DNA of 64,000 bases from Rhodococcus wratislaviensis (GCF_900455735.1 NZ_UAUI01000015.1:37102-101101), one strand, 5' to 3'. Positions 17,659 to 29,083 are shown, counted from the stretch's first letter. Notes: a model not told the origin generated them from the sequence alone. Program-made: numbers and translations.

Positions 17659-18450
17659 ATGAAACGCACCTCGATCCTCGTCGCAGGCGTGAGCCTCGCG
17701 GTCCTCCTCGCCGGCTGTTCGGAGTCGTCCGACTCCGGCGGCTCGTCGACCAGCACCTCGAAGGCGGCGTCCACGAGCGCGGCGGAACAGTCGCTCGATC
17801 TGTCCAAGTTCGGCACGCTGCCTGCTGTCCCGCCGCCCGCGGCTGCCACCGTGGACTGCGCGTACCCGGAAGGGCAGCCCGCCGCCAAGGACGTCACCCC
17901 GCCGCCCACCACCGGTGTCTCCACCGAGGGCACGGTTCCCGTCGATCTCCAGACGAGCGCCGGACCGATCGGCCTCGTCCTCGACCGCGCCGAGGCCCCG
18001 TGCACGGTCAACAGCTTCACGAGCCTGGCCCAGCAGGGCTACTTCGACGACACACCCTGCCACCGGCTGACGACGGAGCTGGGACTGCAGGTCCTGCAGT
18101 GCGGCGACCCCAGTGGGAAGGGCACCGGCGGACCGGGCTACGGCTTCGCCACCGAGTACCCGGAGACCGCGTTCGCGCCGAACGATCCGGCACTCGCGAA
18201 TCCGGTGGTCTACCCGCGCGGCACCGTCGCGATGGCGAACAGCGGGACCCCCGGCAGTAACGGCAGCCAGTTCTTCCTCGTCTACGCCGACTCGGTGCTC
18301 CCGCCGAACTACACCGTGTTCGGTTCGATCTCCGAGGAGGGCCTCGCGACGGTCGAGAAGATCGCGGCGGACGGCGACGACGGATCCATGGCCGCGGGCG
18401 GCGGCAAGCCCAACACCCCGGTACAGATCGAGACCGCGAAGGTCGGCTGA
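17659..18450 (+). CDS. lipoprotein cyclophilin-type peptidyl-prolyl isomerase
   Basis: A 263-residue protein. A lipoprotein signal ends in LLAGC (Cys at residue 20), then a Ser/Thr linker and a cyclophilin domain closely similar to that of the preceding gene (CHRLTTELGLQVLQCGDPSG, GTVAMANSG, GSQFFLVYADSVLPPNYTV). It appears to be a tandem duplicate that exchanged the membrane helix for a lipid anchor. Both copies keep the paired cysteines around the active site, which could form a disulfide outside the cell. A strong bidirectional terminator follows. Confidence 0.92.
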   Translation: MKRTSILVAGVSLAVLLAGCSESSDSGGSSTSTSKAASTSAAEQSLDLSKFGTLPAVPPPAAATVDCAYPEGQPAAKDVTPPPTTGVSTEGTVPVDLQTSAGPIGLVLDRAEAPCTVNSFTSLAQQGYFDDTPCHRLTTELGLQVLQCGDPSGKGTGGPGYGFATEYPETAFAPNDPALANPVVYPRGTVAMANSGTPGSNGSQFFLVYADSVLPPNYTVFGSISEEGLATVEKIAADGDDGSMAAGGGKPNTPVQIETAKVG

Positions 18451-18466
18451 ACCCTCCCCGGCTACA

Positions 18467-18511
18467 CGAACGGGACGGTGGTTCGATCTGATCGAACCAC
18501 CGTCCCGTTCG
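18467..18511. terminator. bidirectional intrinsic terminator, 20-bp perfect stem
   Basis: Arms 18467-18486 and 18492-18511 are perfectly complementary around a 5-base loop (TCTGA). The hairpin lies between the convergent cyclophilin and rel genes and serves both. The U-runs are weak, as is usual in high-GC actinobacteria. Confidence 0.9.
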
Positions 18512-18517
18512 TCGTTG

Positions 18518-20893
18518 CTACGCGGCGGACGTCACCCGGTACACGTCGTACACGCCCTCGACGTTGCGGACCACGTTCAGCACGTGCCCGAGATGCTTCG
18601 GGTCGCCCATCTCGAACGTGAACTTGCTGATCGCCACCCGGTCGCCGGACGTCGTCACCGACGCCGACAGGATGTTGACCTTCTCGTCCGCGAGTGCCTT
18701 CGTCACGTCCGACAGCAGCCGGTGCCGATCGAGTGCCTCGATCTGGATGGCCACCAGGAACACCGACGACGGCGACGGCGCCCACTTGACCTCGATGATG
18801 CGCTCGGACTGCTCCTGCAGTGAGCCCGCGTTGGTGCAGTCGGTGCGGTGGACGCTGACCGCGCCGCCCCGGGTCACGAAGCCCATGATCTCGTCGCCGG
18901 GAACGGGTGTGCAGCACTTGGCCAGCTTCGCGACCGTGCCCTCCGCACCGGGAACCAGCACACCCGCGTCGCCGGTGCTCCGCGGCCGCATCGGCATCGT
19001 GGACGGAGTCGACCGCTCGGCGAGCTCCTCCTCCACGTCGCCGACACCACCCAGATGGGCCACCAGACGCTGGACGACGTGCTGCGCCGACACGTGGCTC
19101 TCACCGACGGCCGTGTACAGCATCGACACGTCGGTGTAGTGCAGTTCGTGCGCGATGGACGCCATCGATTCGGCGTTCATCAGACGCTGCAGCGGCAGAC
19201 CGACCCGCCGCACCTCCTTCGCGATGGCGTCCTTGCCCGCCTCGAGCGCCTCCTCACGGCGCTCCTTGGCGAACCATTGCCGGATCTTCGTCTTGGCGCG
19301 CGGGGAGACGACGAACGTCTGCCAGTCGCGGCTCGGGCCGGCGTTGACGGCCTTGGAGGTGAAGACCTCCACCACCTCGCCGTTCTCGAGCTTGCGTTCG
19401 AGCGCCACCAGCCTGCCGTTGACCCGGGCGCCGATACACCGGTGCCCGACCTCCGTGTGCACCGCGTACGCGAAGTCGACGGGCGTCGACCCGGCGGGCA
19501 GCGTCACCACGTCGCCCTTGGGTGTGAAGACGAAGATCTCCTTGACCGCGAGGTCGTAGCGGAGCGACTCGAGGAACTCCCCCGGGTCGGCCGCCTCACG
19601 CTGCCAGTCGAGGAGCTGACGCATCCAGGCCATGTCGTCGACCTCGGCGACGTCACCGGAGTGCCTGCCCTTGGTCTCCTTGTACCGCCAGTGCGCGGCG
19701 ATACCGAACTCGGCGGTCCGGTGCATGTCGTGGGTGCGGATCTGCACCTCGAGGGGTTTGCCCTCCGGCCCGACCACCGTGGTGTGCAGCGACTGGTAGA
19801 CGCCGTAGCGCGGCTGCGCGATGTAGTCCTTGAACCGACCCGCCATCGGCTGCCACAGCGAGTGGACGACACCGACGGCCGCGTAGCAGTCGCGGACCTC
19901 GTCGCACAGGATCCGCACGCCGACCAGGTCGTGGATGTCGTCGAAGTCGCGGCCCTTGACGATCATCTTCTGGTAGATCGACCAGTAGTGCTTCGGCCTG
20001 CCCTCGACGACGGCGTTGATGCGCGACGCCGTCAGTGTCGCGTTGATCTCCGCACGGACCTTCGCGAGGTAGGTGTCGCGGGACGGCGCCCGGTCGGCGA
20101 CGAGCCGCACGATCTCGTCGTACTTCTTGGGATGCAGGATCGCGAAGGACAGGTCCTCGAGTTCCCACTTCACGGTCGCCATGCCCAGCCGGTGGGCCAG
20201 GGGCGCGATCACCTCGAGGGTTTCGCGGGCCTTGCGGGCCTGCTTCTCGGGCGGCAGGAACCGCATGGTCCGCATGTTGTGGAGCCGGTCGGCCACCTTG
20301 ATCACCAGGACGCGGGGATCGCGGGCCATCGCGATGATCATCTTGCGGATGGTCTCGCCCTCGGCGGCGTTGCCGAGCACCACCTTGTCGAGTTTGGTGA
20401 CGCCGTCGACGAGATGGGCGACCTCCTCGCCGAACTCGTCGGTCAGCTGCTCGAGGGAGTACCCGGTGTCTTCGACGGTGTCGTGGAGCAGGGCCGCCAC
20501 GAGCGTGGTCGTGTCCATCCCCAGTTCGGCGAGGATACTGGCGACGGCGAGCGGATGCGTGATGTACGGGTCGCCCGACTTGCGGCGCTGGCTCGCGTGC
20601 CGCTCCTCCGCGACGTCGTAGGCGCGCTGCAGCAGCGCCAGGTCCGCCTTGGGATAGAGCTCGCGATGCAGGCTGACGAGGGGTTCGAGAACCGGCCGGA
20701 TGGTCGTGTTCCGCTGACCCGTGATGCGCCGGGCGAGTCGCGCTCGTACCCGGCGCGATGCGGACGCCGGAACGGCGAATCCCTGTGCTCCACGGTTGTT
20801 ACCGGAAGCCGGGTTCGCTGCAGGTGACTCGGCATCGGATTGCGCAGACGAGGTTGATCCCGTGTTCTGCGACCGATCAAGATTCGAAGTCAT
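18518..20893 (-). CDS. rel: bifunctional (p)ppGpp synthase/hydrolase
   Basis: A 791-residue Rel protein that makes and degrades (p)ppGpp in the stringent response. The domain order is complete: an HD hydrolase ([20 protein letters not shown], then LLHDTVEDT), a synthetase ([27 protein letters not shown]), a TGS domain ([20 protein letters not shown]), a helical/zinc-finger region with [10 protein letters not shown], and a C-terminal ACT domain. The HD motif is intact, so hydrolase activity is expected. The ATG at 20893 has a near-perfect ribosome-binding site (GGAGGTGA). A longer frame of 20 codons lacks one. It lies downstream of apt, as in mycobacteria. Confidence 0.97.
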   Translation of the reverse strand: MTSNLDRSQNTGSTSSAQSDAESPAANPASGNNRGAQGFAVPASASRRVRARLARRITGQRNTTIRPVLEPLVSLHRELYPKADLALLQRAYDVAEERHASQRRKSGDPYITHPLAVASILAELGMDTTTLVAALLHDTVEDTGYSLEQLTDEFGEEVAHLVDGVTKLDKVVLGNAAEGETIRKMIIAMARDPRVLVIKVADRLHNMRTMRFLPPEKQARKARETLEVIAPLAHRLGMATVKWELEDLSFAILHPKKYDEIVRLVADRAPSRDTYLAKVRAEINATLTASRINAVVEGRPKHYWSIYQKMIVKGRDFDDIHDLVGVRILCDEVRDCYAAVGVVHSLWQPMAGRFKDYIAQPRYGVYQSLHTTVVGPEGKPLEVQIRTHDMHRTAEFGIAAHWRYKETKGRHSGDVAEVDDMAWMRQLLDWQREAADPGEFLESLRYDLAVKEIFVFTPKGDVVTLPAGSTPVDFAYAVHTEVGHRCIGARVNGRLVALERKLENGEVVEVFTSKAVNAGPSRDWQTFVVSPRAKTKIRQWFAKERREEALEAGKDAIAKEVRRVGLPLQRLMNAESMASIAHELHYTDVSMLYTAVGESHVSAQHVVQRLVAHLGGVGDVEEELAERSTPSTMPMRPRSTGDAGVLVPGAEGTVAKLAKCCTPVPGDEIMGFVTRGGAVSVHRTDCTNAGSLQEQSERIIEVKWAPSPSSVFLVAIQIEALDRHRLLSDVTKALADEKVNILSASVTTSGDRVAISKFTFEMGDPKHLGHVLNVVRNVEGVYDVYRVTSAA

Positions 20894-20996
20894 GCCGTCA
20901 CCTCCTACCACTGAAATGGCTCGGGCCGTGCGGCCCTGGTTGGTCTCGGGCATGCGCCCCGGTGGCCGTGACGACCACCAGGCACAACTTTAGTAC

Positions 20997-21530
20997 TCAG
21001 ACCGTGACGAGGGACGTGAGCGGGTACTTTCCGAGTCGCTCCCGGCCGCCCAGCGCGGCGATCTCCAGGACCACGGCGACACCGATCACCCGGGCACCTG
21101 CGGATTCCACCAGTCGCGCCGTGGCGTCGAGGGTTCCGCCGGTGGCCAGGACGTCGTCGACGACGAGCACGGAACGCCCGTCCAGGCCGATCGATCCGGC
21201 CGGAATCTCCAGCGTCGCCGTGCCGTATTCGAGGGTGTACGACTGCGACAGCACGGGCGGCGGCAGTTTGCCCGACTTCCGCACGGCCACCACCCCGGAT
21301 CCCAGTTCCCGGGCGACGCCGCCGCCGAGGAGGAACCCTCGTGCGTCGACTGCGGCGATGACGTCCGCTTCCGGCGCGCAGGCGGCGAGCGCGTCGACGA
21401 CGACACGGAAACCGTCCGCGTCGGAGAAGACCGGCGTCAGATCGGCGAACCGCACCCCGGGTTGCGGAAAGTCGTCGGCCCACCGGGTGAGCCGGGTGAC
21501 GGCGTCACGGGCCGGAGAATGGTCGATCAC
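20997..21530 (-). CDS. apt: adenine phosphoribosyltransferase
   Basis: A 177-residue type I phosphoribosyltransferase that salvages adenine with PRPP to give AMP. The PRPP-binding loop reads VLVVDDVLATGGTLDA, and the N-terminal family segment is FPQPGVRFADLTPV. The GTG start at 21530 overlaps the upstream stop (GTGA). An ATG 30 bases earlier inside the upstream gene is an alternative. It sits between the solute-binding lipoprotein gene and rel, the order I recall from mycobacteria. Confidence 0.92.
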   Translation of the reverse strand: MIDHSPARDAVTRLTRWADDFPQPGVRFADLTPVFSDADGFRVVVDALAACAPEADVIAAVDARGFLLGGGVARELGSGVVAVRKSGKLPPPVLSQSYTLEYGTATLEIPAGSIGLDGRSVLVVDDVLATGGTLDATARLVESAGARVIGVAVVLEIAALGGRERLGKYPLTSLVTV

Positions 21531-23263
21531 CTGCGCAGAACCCACCTGTCCATGTTCCATCCGGCGCCCGAGCGCGTCGGATTGATTGCTCCCGCCTGCA
21601 GCCCTGTTGCGAACGCGACGGTCCGCGGCTGGTCGAACAGCGGCACCGTGGGCACGTCCGACCACAGGATGTTCTCCGCCTCCGTCGACAACGACAGCTG
21701 GGTGGCGGTCGAGCTGTCGACCGCGAGTTGATCGACGATCTGATCGACACGGCCGTTGCTGTAGTCCCCGAAGTTCGATCGGACTCCGCTGCGGAGGGCG
21801 TACATCGCGGTCGTTGCCGCCGCTGTGCCCGCGGCTCCGGGGGCCGCGGCCGTGCCCGCGAGGACCACGTCCACCTGCCCGTCGCGCAGCATGGTCGGCG
21901 TGAACTCGGGCGAGGCGACGTCCTGCACGGTGATGCCGGCCGGGGCACATGCCGCCGCCACGGCCGACACGATCTCGGCGCGGCGCGGGTTCGGGCCGAG
22001 GTATCCGACACGGACGGTCGCCGACGTGTTGCCGGTGTCGGCCAGTGCGTCCGTCGCCGCTGCCGTGTCCGCCGTCTCGTACCGTCCACCGACGGCGCCG
22101 GCCACCGACTGGTGAACGAGGCTGTCGGGGGCGGTGACTCGCGTGTCGACCGGGCCTCCGGTTGCGGCTCCGGCCTCGTCCGACTCCGTGGCGATCCCGA
22201 ACTTCGACGCGAGCTCCTCCCGGGGAAGGCACGCCGCGAATGCCCGCCGTCCGGCTGCGTCCTCGAACAAGCCCGAGGTGGACAGGACGAACTGCTCGAC
22301 GCTGCGCGAGGGCACCTCCGTCACGTCGAACCCGCCGAGGTCCAGATCGGGCGCCGATCCCGCGGCGACGTCGACGACCTCGACCGAGCCGTCACCGATC
22401 CGCGCGCTCACGTCGGAAGACTTGGGCCACACCACGATCCGGGACGTGGCCGGGCGGTTCCCCCACCAGCGGTCGTTGGCCACCAGCACGAGACCCTCGT
22501 CCTCGGAGAACGATTCGACCTTGTACGGGCCGGACGCGGGGAACAGGGCGAGGTCGAGGTCGCCGGGTGCCATCGTCCATCCGTTGTTCCAGAAGTCTGC
22601 GACGCGGGTCAGCGCCCCCTGGTCCGAACTCTGCACGGCGGCCACGATGTCGGGCACACCGGCAGCGCCGGCGACCGTGTGCGCCGGCATCATCGACGTC
22701 GCGCCGAACAGCGACTTCCAGTCGGTGAAGTTGCGTCCCGCCTTGAACGTGACGACGGCATCCTTCGCGCCGGTCTGGCAGTCGATCCGGTCGATGTCCG
22801 AGTAGCCGGCGGTGCTCGCCGCCTCGAACATCGGGAAGCGGCCACTGTTCGCCGCCCACGTCAGCACCAGATCGTCGCAGGACATCGGTACGCCGTCGGA
22901 GTAGACGGAGTTGGGATTGAGTTTGTACTGGATCGTGAGGGCGTCCCCGGGCATCGCGTTGGCGGTGCCGATGTCCGTGTCGGCCACCGGTCCGCCTTCC
23001 GGTCCCGTGTAGTTGAACCCGGGCAGCACCCGCGCGAACGCCTGACGCGCCCCCGACACCGCACCCGCGACGCTGTTGGCGTTGTAGGTGGTGACGGTGT
23101 TGTCGATGGCGTACCCGATCGACGGGATCTGCTCCCCCTCCTCGGAACATCCGACGAGCGATCCGGCGAGGAGCACGGTCGCGAGGAGGCCGGCACCCGA
23201 CACGGCCGCCGTACGGCCGTGTCGGGTGGGCGCACCGCGCCGGGTGCTGTGCGATGCGGGCAT
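21527..23263 (-). CDS. ABC-type peptide/solute-binding lipoprotein (family 5)
   Basis: A 578-residue exported protein. A signal peptide ends in the lipobox LVGC (Cys at residue 39), followed by a family 5 (DppA/OppA-like) binding domain (YKLNPNSVYSDGVPMSCDDLVLTW is the typical peptide-binding segment). No ATPase or permease genes are adjacent. Its mycobacterial positional counterpart, Rv2585c, is also an orphan between secF and apt. It may bind peptides or have a structural role near the Sec machinery. It begins 1 base after the secF stop. Confidence 0.88.
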   Translation of the reverse strand: MPASHSTRRGAPTRHGRTAAVSGAGLLATVLLAGSLVGCSEEGEQIPSIGYAIDNTVTTYNANSVAGAVSGARQAFARVLPGFNYTGPEGGPVADTDIGTANAMPGDALTIQYKLNPNSVYSDGVPMSCDDLVLTWAANSGRFPMFEAASTAGYSDIDRIDCQTGAKDAVVTFKAGRNFTDWKSLFGATSMMPAHTVAGAAGVPDIVAAVQSSDQGALTRVADFWNNGWTMAPGDLDLALFPASGPYKVESFSEDEGLVLVANDRWWGNRPATSRIVVWPKSSDVSARIGDGSVEVVDVAAGSAPDLDLGGFDVTEVPSRSVEQFVLSTSGLFEDAAGRRAFAACLPREELASKFGIATESDEAGAATGGPVDTRVTAPDSLVHQSVAGAVGGRYETADTAAATDALADTGNTSATVRVGYLGPNPRRAEIVSAVAAACAPAGITVQDVASPEFTPTMLRDGQVDVVLAGTAAAPGAAGTAAATTAMYALRSGVRSNFGDYSNGRVDQIVDQLAVDSSTATQLSLSTEAENILWSDVPTVPLFDQPRTVAFATGLQAGAINPTRSGAGWNMDRWVLRR

Positions 23264-23264
23264 G

Positions 23265-24497
23265 TCAGTGCCTCTTCTTGTTGCGCTTCCCGGTGGGACG
23301 TGAGCCCGGAGTGGGTGCGGTCGCCGCCGACCGGCGGCGCTGGACGGCGACGTCCGCCGTGGACGCTGCGACCTCGGCGGCCGGGGTACCGGCCTTCTGC
23401 GCCCCGCCCTGCGCCAGCGTCGCCCGGCGAGCGAGGACCTTGCGCGTGTGCGCGGCCACCGGACCCCACCGCTCCTTCAGCGTGACCAGCAGCGGTGTCG
23501 CGAAGAAGATCGACGAGTAGGCACCGACGATGATGCCCACGAGCTGCACCAGCGCCAGGTCCTTCAGCGTTCCGACACCGAGCATCCAGACCGCGACCAC
23601 CATCAGCGCGAGCACCGGCAACACGCTGATCAGGGTGGTGTTGATGGATCGCATCAGCGTCTGGTTGATCGCCAGGTTCGCCTGCTCGGCGTAGGTGCGA
23701 CGGGTGAGGTGGAGAATCCCCCGCGTGTTCTCCTCGACCTTGTCGAACACCACCACCGAGTCGTAGAGCGAGAAGCCGAGGATCGTCAGCAGGCCGATGA
23801 CGGTCGCCGGGGTCACCTCGAAGCCGACCAGCGAATACACACCGGCAGTGACGGCGATGTCGAAGAACAGCGCGACGATCGCGGCGATCGCCATGTCCCG
23901 CTCGAACCGGACGGCGATGTACACGCTCACGATCACCAGGAACACAAGCAGCGCGATCAGCGCCTTCTGGGTGATCTGCCCGCCCCACGTCTCGCTGACG
24001 TCGGCGACGCTGATCACGTTCTTGCTGACGCTGCCGTCGCTGTCCTTCGGCTGGAACGTGTCGTACAACGCGTCCTGAAGAGTCACCACCTGTGCCGCGT
24101 CGAGTGCCTCGGAGCGGATCTGCACGGTCGCGCTCGACCCCGAGCCCACCGTCTGCACCGAGACGGGGGCCATGCCCAGCGCCTGGGAGTAGACGTCCTC
24201 CACCTGCGAGGTCTCCACCCCGGCGCCGGCGGGGAACTGGATCCGCGATCCACCCTCGAAGTCGATACCGAGGGTGAACCCGCGGACGAGGATGCTCAGC
24301 AACGAGATCAGCACGATCGTGCCGGTCAGGATGTAGTAGAAGCGGCGACGCCCGACCACCTCGAAGGCGCCGGTTCCGGTGTAGAGCCGCGACAGCAGGC
24401 TGTGCTGGGGCATCGACGACTGGTTGACGCCCGAATCGGACAGCGAAGACTCGGGGTCCGTCTGCGACGCAGACTGGGACGTGGTCGATTCGCTCAT
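23265..24497 (-). CDS. secF: protein translocase subunit SecF
   Basis: A 410-residue membrane protein with six expected helices. Together with SecD it uses the proton gradient to pull exported proteins out of the SecYEG channel. The N-terminal signature [15 protein letters not shown] lies before the large external loop. The conserved helix region [19 protein letters not shown] is present. A basic C-terminal tail ([20 protein letters not shown]) is typical of actinobacterial SecF. The start overlaps the secD stop (ATGA). A longer frame extends into secD and was rejected. Confidence 0.96.
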   Translation of the reverse strand: MSESTTSQSASQTDPESSLSDSGVNQSSMPQHSLLSRLYTGTGAFEVVGRRRFYYILTGTIVLISLLSILVRGFTLGIDFEGGSRIQFPAGAGVETSQVEDVYSQALGMAPVSVQTVGSGSSATVQIRSEALDAAQVVTLQDALYDTFQPKDSDGSVSKNVISVADVSETWGGQITQKALIALLVFLVIVSVYIAVRFERDMAIAAIVALFFDIAVTAGVYSLVGFEVTPATVIGLLTILGFSLYDSVVVFDKVEENTRGILHLTRRTYAEQANLAINQTLMRSINTTLISVLPVLALMVVAVWMLGVGTLKDLALVQLVGIIVGAYSSIFFATPLLVTLKERWGPVAAHTRKVLARRATLAQGGAQKAGTPAAEVAASTADVAVQRRRSAATAPTPGSRPTGKRNKKRH

Positions 24498-26164
24498 ACT
24501 CGTGACTCCTTCGCCGACGCTGCGGCAGCCTTGCGTTCCTTGGCGATCTGCTGCACGGCACCCAGCCCGTTGACACCGGGCTTCGACCAGAACGGCGACT
24601 TCGAGGCCAGGTGGACCAGCGGCCACGTCACCAGGAACACCACGACGACATCGAGGATGGTGGTCAGGCCGAGGGTGAACGCGAAGCCGCGCACCTGGCC
24701 GACCGCGAGGACGTACAGCACCGCGGCGGCGATGAAGCTGACCGCGTTACCGGACAGGATGGTGCGGCGCGCACGGGCCCAGCCGCGCGGAACCGCGGAC
24801 CGGAAACTGCGGCCCTCCCGCATCTCGTCCTTGATTCTCTCGAAGAACACCACGAACGAGTCGGCGGTCATACCGATACCGATGATCAGACCGGCGATGC
24901 CCGCGAGATCGAGGGTGAAATTGATGTACCGGCCGAGCAGCACCATGATCGCGTAGACCATCACACCGGACAGCACCAGCGACAGCGCCGTGAGCACCCC
25001 GAGCATGCGGTAGTAGAGCAGGCAGTAGAGCAGCACCAGGACCAGACCCACGAGACCGGCGATGAGACCGGCCTCCAGCGAGGCGAGACCCAGCGTCGCG
25101 GACACGGTCTCCGCCTCCGACGCCGCGAAGGAGAGCGGCAGTGAGCCGTACTTCAGGGTGTTCGCGAGTTCTTTCGCGCTTTCCGCGGTGAACGAGCCGG
25201 TGATCGACGTCGAGCTGCCCGCGGGTGTCGCGCCCTGGACGACCGGTGCGCTCACCACCTTGGAGTCGAGCGTGAACGCGGCCTGCTTGCCGATGTTCTG
25301 CGACGTGAACGTGGCCCACGTGTTGCTGCCCTCGGACTTGAACGTCAGGCTCACCTCGTGCCGCGACTGCTGGGAGTTGTAGCCGGATGTCGCGTCGGCG
25401 ATCTCCTGCCCGTCGATGATCGCCGGCTCCAGCAGGTACACGGCCTGACCGTCGGTCGAGCACGCGACGAGCGGCAGCGCCGGGTCGTCGTTGCCGCGCA
25501 GCGGATCGGGCACACTGCAGTCGAGCGTCGCCATGGCCTGCTGCTGCACGGCCGGGTCGGTGCTCTGACGCGTGGCGCGCGCTGCCGCGATCTCGTCGGC
25601 CGCCTCGGCGGTCTCGGTGCCGGACGCGTCGGCGGGCGCCGGTTCCGCCGTCGGAGCCGGCTCGGGAGAGGTGGACGGATCCTGAGCCGGGAACGGCCGG
25701 TTCTGGGGCGCGGGACTCTCGGTTCCAGCGGGAGTCTGCGCCGGCGTCTCACCCGCGGCGGGTGCCTGCGTGCCGGGAGCGGCCGCGGCCTGGGACGTCT
25801 GCACGGGGCGGACGTACAACCGCGCCGTCTGGCCGAGCGAACGCGCCTGTGCGCTGTCGTCACCGGGGACGGTGATGACGAGGTTGTCGCCGTCGATGAC
25901 CACCTCGGAGCCGGACACACCGAGTCCGTTCACACGGGTCTCGATGATCTCCTGGGCCTGCCGCAGGCTGTCCGGCGTCGGCTTGCTGCCGTCCGGGGTG
26001 CGTGCGGTGAGGGTGACTCGGGTCCCACCTTGCAGGTCGATGCCCAGCTTGGGTGTCGCGGACTTGTCGCCGGTGAAGAACACCAGGGCATACAGAACCG
26101 CCACGAGCACCGCGAAAACGGTGAGGTAGCGGACGGGATGCACCGATCCTGTGGAAGGTGCCAC
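24494..26164 (-). CDS. secD: protein translocase subunit SecD
   Basis: A 556-residue partner of SecF. It has an N-terminal helix, the signature [15 protein letters not shown], a large periplasm-type domain with an Ala/Pro/Glu-rich insert (residues about 115-185) that is common in actinobacterial SecD, and C-terminal helices with [20 protein letters not shown]. The start is a GTG. It is co-transcribed with yajC upstream and secF downstream. The low-complexity insert ([20 protein letters not shown]) is likely a flexible linker. Confidence 0.96.
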   Translation of the reverse strand: MAPSTGSVHPVRYLTVFAVLVAVLYALVFFTGDKSATPKLGIDLQGGTRVTLTARTPDGSKPTPDSLRQAQEIIETRVNGLGVSGSEVVIDGDNLVITVPGDDSAQARSLGQTARLYVRPVQTSQAAAAPGTQAPAAGETPAQTPAGTESPAPQNRPFPAQDPSTSPEPAPTAEPAPADASGTETAEAADEIAAARATRQSTDPAVQQQAMATLDCSVPDPLRGNDDPALPLVACSTDGQAVYLLEPAIIDGQEIADATSGYNSQQSRHEVSLTFKSEGSNTWATFTSQNIGKQAAFTLDSKVVSAPVVQGATPAGSSTSITGSFTAESAKELANTLKYGSLPLSFAASEAETVSATLGLASLEAGLIAGLVGLVLVLLYCLLYYRMLGVLTALSLVLSGVMVYAIMVLLGRYINFTLDLAGIAGLIIGIGMTADSFVVFFERIKDEMREGRSFRSAVPRGWARARRTILSGNAVSFIAAAVLYVLAVGQVRGFAFTLGLTTILDVVVVFLVTWPLVHLASKSPFWSKPGVNGLGAVQQIAKERKAAAASAKESRV

Positions 26165-26225
26165 GATCTCTATGTCTCCTCAGTACGTGCAGTTCGGGTG
26201 GGAACGTTCACAGCGCACCGGGCCG

Positions 26226-26268
26226 GCAGACGCAGGGCTGTGCCCCGGTTGCCACGCCCGGCGTCTGC
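26226..26268. other. inverted repeat in yajC-secD spacer
   Basis: 8-base arms (GCAGACGC at 26226-26233, GCGTCTGC at 26261-26268) enclose a 27-base GC-rich loop within the 142-base gap between yajC and secD. It could be an attenuating or processing hairpin that adjusts the YajC:SecD ratio, but it is weak evidence on its own. Confidence 0.3.
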
Positions 26269-26306
26269 GACGCGACGGCTGCGCGGGTACGCCGCGGAAG
26301 CGTCGA

Positions 26307-26684
26307 TCAATCCTTGTTCAGCCGCGGCGGGGTGTCGCCGCCGTTCTCACGATCCTCGCGCACGATGTCGGTGGCGGGGGCCTCGGCGTCGATCGACTCG
26401 TGGTCGATGGAAACGTCACCCTGCACCGGGGCGTCGACGATCTGCTCACGGACGACGAGACGCGACCACGTGGTGACCACGCCGGGAGCGATCTCGAGAT
26501 CGATCGTCTCGTCGCCGAGTGCGACGACGGTTCCGTGCAGACCGGCAGTCGTGAGGATGCGGTCGCCGACCGAGAGCGAGTCCTGCAGAGCGGTCACCTT
26601 GGCCGCCTCCTTCTTCTGTCGGCGGATCCCCAGGAACATGGGGACGAGCAGCGCCAGAATCAGGAGCGGGAAGAGAAAATCCAT
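26307..26684 (-). CDS. yajC: preprotein translocase accessory protein YajC
   Basis: A 125-residue small membrane protein. One N-terminal helix (MDFLFPLLILALLVPMFLGI) is followed by RRQKKEAAKV and the conserved soluble core LSVGDRILTTAGLHGTVVAL. It associates with SecDF. An acidic C-terminal tail follows. The start was placed at the ATG directly before the hydrophobic helix. An upstream in-frame ATG would add a non-conserved leader. It begins the yajC-secD-secF operon. Confidence 0.94.
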   Translation of the reverse strand: MDFLFPLLILALLVPMFLGIRRQKKEAAKVTALQDSLSVGDRILTTAGLHGTVVALGDETIDLEIAPGVVTTWSRLVVREQIVDAPVQGDVSIDHESIDAEAPATDIVREDRENGGDTPPRLNKD

Positions 26685-26820
26685 CTGTAAGTCAACCTCG
26701 AGGTATGTCGCACGGTCCGAAGCACTGGTCCCGGTTGGACCGATGCAATACACCAGTGTGCCATCACCGGCCCGGACACCGGTTCGGTCGGCACGAGGCG
26801 GGCGTTTCTCCGGGGGACGC

Positions 26821-27918
26821 TCAGGGGTCTTCCGGATCGAACAGGGAGGCCTGCGGCTCGTTGACGCGAACCTCGATTCCGCCGGTCACAGCGTCCGGCG
26901 GCGGGGTCAGGCCCAGTTGCGTCCACGCGGCGGCCGTGGCGACACGACCGCGAGGTGTCCGGGCGATCATTCCGGCACGGACGAGGAAAGGCTCACACAC
27001 CTCCTCGACGGTGGCGGGCTCCTCACCCACCGCGACGGCCAGGGTGGACACCCCGACCGGGCCACCGCCGAAGCTGCGCACGAGAGCGCTGAGAACGGAC
27101 CGGTCGAGGCGGTCGAGTCCCAGCTGGTCGACGTCGTAGACGGCGAGGGCCGCGTGGGCGATCTCGCGGGTGACGACGCCGTCCGCCCGGACCTCGGCGT
27201 AGTCGCGGACACGGCGGAGGAGGCGGTTCGCGATGCGGGGCGTGCCCCGGGACCTGCTCGCGATCTCGGCGCCGGCGTCCTCGCCGAGTTGCACTCCGAG
27301 AATGCCCGCCGATCGCATGAGGATCTGCTGTAGTTCCGCGGGTTCGTAGAAGTCCATGTGGGCGGTGAAGCCGAACCGGTCGCGCAGCGGCCCGGTGAGC
27401 GCCCCCGAGCGGGTGGTGGCCCCGACCAGGGTGAACGGCGCGACCTCGAGGGGAATGGACGTGGCGCCGGGACCCTTGCCGACCACGACGTCGACCCGGA
27501 AGTCCTCCATCGCGAGGTAGAGCATCTCTTCGGCAGGCCGGGCGATGCGGTGGATCTCGTCGATGAACAGCACGTCGCCCTCGACGAGATTGCTCAGCAT
27601 GGCGGCCAGGTCGCCGGCACGTTCCAGCGCCGGACCCGACGTCAGTCTCAGCGAGGAGCCCAGTTCGGCGGCGATGATCATCGCCATGCTGGTCTTCCCC
27701 AGCCCGGGCGGGCCCGAGAGCAGGATGTGGTCGGGGGTGCCGCCGCGCATCTTGGCGCCGGTCAGGACGAGTTGCAACTGCTCGCGGACCCGCGGTTGCC
27801 CGATGAAGTCGTGGAGATTCTTCGGCCGCAGGCTGGCCTCGACGTCGCCGTCGCCGGCGACGAGATCGGCCGAGACCGGGGACTCCTCGTCGTGGTCGCC
27901 GCCGGGTTCGGGATTCAT
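26821..27918 (-). CDS. ruvB: Holliday junction DNA helicase RuvB
   Basis: A 365-residue AAA+ motor that drives branch migration at Holliday junctions with RuvA. Walker A is GPPGLGKT, Walker B is LFIDEIHR, sensor 1 is LVGATTRSG, and the C-terminal winged helix includes PRGRVAT. The N-terminus has the typical extra acidic stretch. The start overlaps the ruvA stop (ATGA). Confidence 0.97.
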   Translation of the reverse strand: MNPEPGGDHDEESPVSADLVAGDGDVEASLRPKNLHDFIGQPRVREQLQLVLTGAKMRGGTPDHILLSGPPGLGKTSMAMIIAAELGSSLRLTSGPALERAGDLAAMLSNLVEGDVLFIDEIHRIARPAEEMLYLAMEDFRVDVVVGKGPGATSIPLEVAPFTLVGATTRSGALTGPLRDRFGFTAHMDFYEPAELQQILMRSAGILGVQLGEDAGAEIASRSRGTPRIANRLLRRVRDYAEVRADGVVTREIAHAALAVYDVDQLGLDRLDRSVLSALVRSFGGGPVGVSTLAVAVGEEPATVEEVCEPFLVRAGMIARTPRGRVATAAAWTQLGLTPPPDAVTGGIEVRVNEPQASLFDPEDP

Positions 27919-28517
27919 CTGGTCTTCCCGAGCAGCGACAGGGCGGAGCGCAGCGCGGACGAGGTGGTCGACTCGGGCGCCTCGGCGAGGACGGCGTCGG
28001 TGGCCTGTTCGGCCTGCTTGGCCGGGAATCCGAGCCCGACGAGGGCTTCGACGATCTGGTCGCGGACCGATCCGCCGCCGCCCGCACCGAGCGGCACCGC
28101 CCCGGCGGTGGACGCGACGGCGTCGACCTTGTCGCGCAGTTCGACGACCATCCGCTCCGCCCCGCGCTTGCCGATGCCCGGCACCCGTGTGAGGGCCGTG
28201 ACGTTGCCCTCGGCCAGCGCCGCCCGCAACGCGTCGGGTTCGAGGACGGCGAGGGTCGCCATCGCCAGGCGCGGGCCGACACCCGATACCGTCTGGAGCA
28301 GCCCGAACAACTCCTTGGACTCCGAGTCGGGGAACCCGTACAGGGTCATCGAGTCCTCGCGGACGATCATCGCCGTGACCAGCCGGGCCTCGGTTCCCCG
28401 CTGCAGTCCGCCGAGAGTGGCCGGCGTCGCGTTCACGCGGTATCCCACTCCCGCGGATTCGATCACCGCATGGTCGAGGGCGATCTCGAGCACCTCGCCG
28501 CGGACGGACGCGATCAT
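27915..28517 (-). CDS. ruvA: Holliday junction DNA helicase RuvA
   Basis: A 200-residue junction-binding protein. It has an OB-fold N-terminus ([12 protein letters not shown]), two helix-hairpin-helix motifs ([17 protein letters not shown] and [19 protein letters not shown]), a flexible Gly-rich linker and a C-terminal domain that contacts RuvB. It overlaps ruvC and ruvB by 4 bases on each side, so the three proteins are translated in a coupled series. Confidence 0.97.
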   Translation of the reverse strand: MIASVRGEVLEIALDHAVIESAGVGYRVNATPATLGGLQRGTEARLVTAMIVREDSMTLYGFPDSESKELFGLLQTVSGVGPRLAMATLAVLEPDALRAALAEGNVTALTRVPGIGKRGAERMVVELRDKVDAVASTAGAVPLGAGGGGSVRDQIVEALVGLGFPAKQAEQATDAVLAEAPESTTSSALRSALSLLGKTR

Positions 28518-29083
28518 CGTGTACCTGCCTTCTTCACTTCGGCCAGTCGGGCCTGGTAGCGACGTTTCTGTTCGGCGGCCGCGGCTTCGGCGCGGGCCAT
28601 GCGTTCGATCATCGGCGCCCGCCAGCAATGGCAGATCGCCAAGGCCAGCGCGTCCGCCGCGTCGGCCGGTTTGGGTGCGGCCGCCAGTTTGAGGATGCGC
28701 GTCACCATGGCCGTCACCTGAGCTTTGTCTGCCGAGCCACTCCCGGTGACGGCGGCCTTGACCTCACTGGGGGTATGGAAACACACGGGGATGCCGCGGC
28801 GCGCGGCGGCGAGGGCGACGACGCCACCCGCCTGCGCGGTGCCCATCGCGGTGCGCACATTGTGCTGGGAGAACACCCGCTCGATCGCCACGACCTCGGG
28901 CCTGTGCAGATCGATCCACGATTCGGCCGCCTCGGAGATCCGTAGCAGCCTGGACGACAGCTCGAGGTCTGCCGGGGTTCGGACCACGTCGACGGCGATC
29001 GGGGTGACGGTGCGGCCGCTGCCGCCGTCCACCACTCCGAATCCGCACCGGGTCAGACCGGGATCCACACCCAGCACACGCAC
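28514..29083 (-). CDS. ruvC: Holliday junction resolvase RuvC
   Basis: A 189-residue RNase H-fold endonuclease that cuts Holliday junctions. The acidic residues are visible in [25 protein letters not shown] and the C-terminal [13 protein letters not shown]. The GTG start at 29083 has AGAGGTGG 6-7 bases upstream. A 38-codon longer frame has a Cys/Trp-rich non-coding N-terminus and was rejected. It is the first gene of ruvCAB. Confidence 0.96.
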   Translation of the reverse strand: MRVLGVDPGLTRCGFGVVDGGSGRTVTPIAVDVVRTPADLELSSRLLRISEAAESWIDLHRPEVVAIERVFSQHNVRTAMGTAQAGGVVALAAARRGIPVCFHTPSEVKAAVTGSGSADKAQVTAMVTRILKLAAAPKPADAADALALAICHCWRAPMIERMARAEAAAAEQKRRYQARLAEVKKAGTR

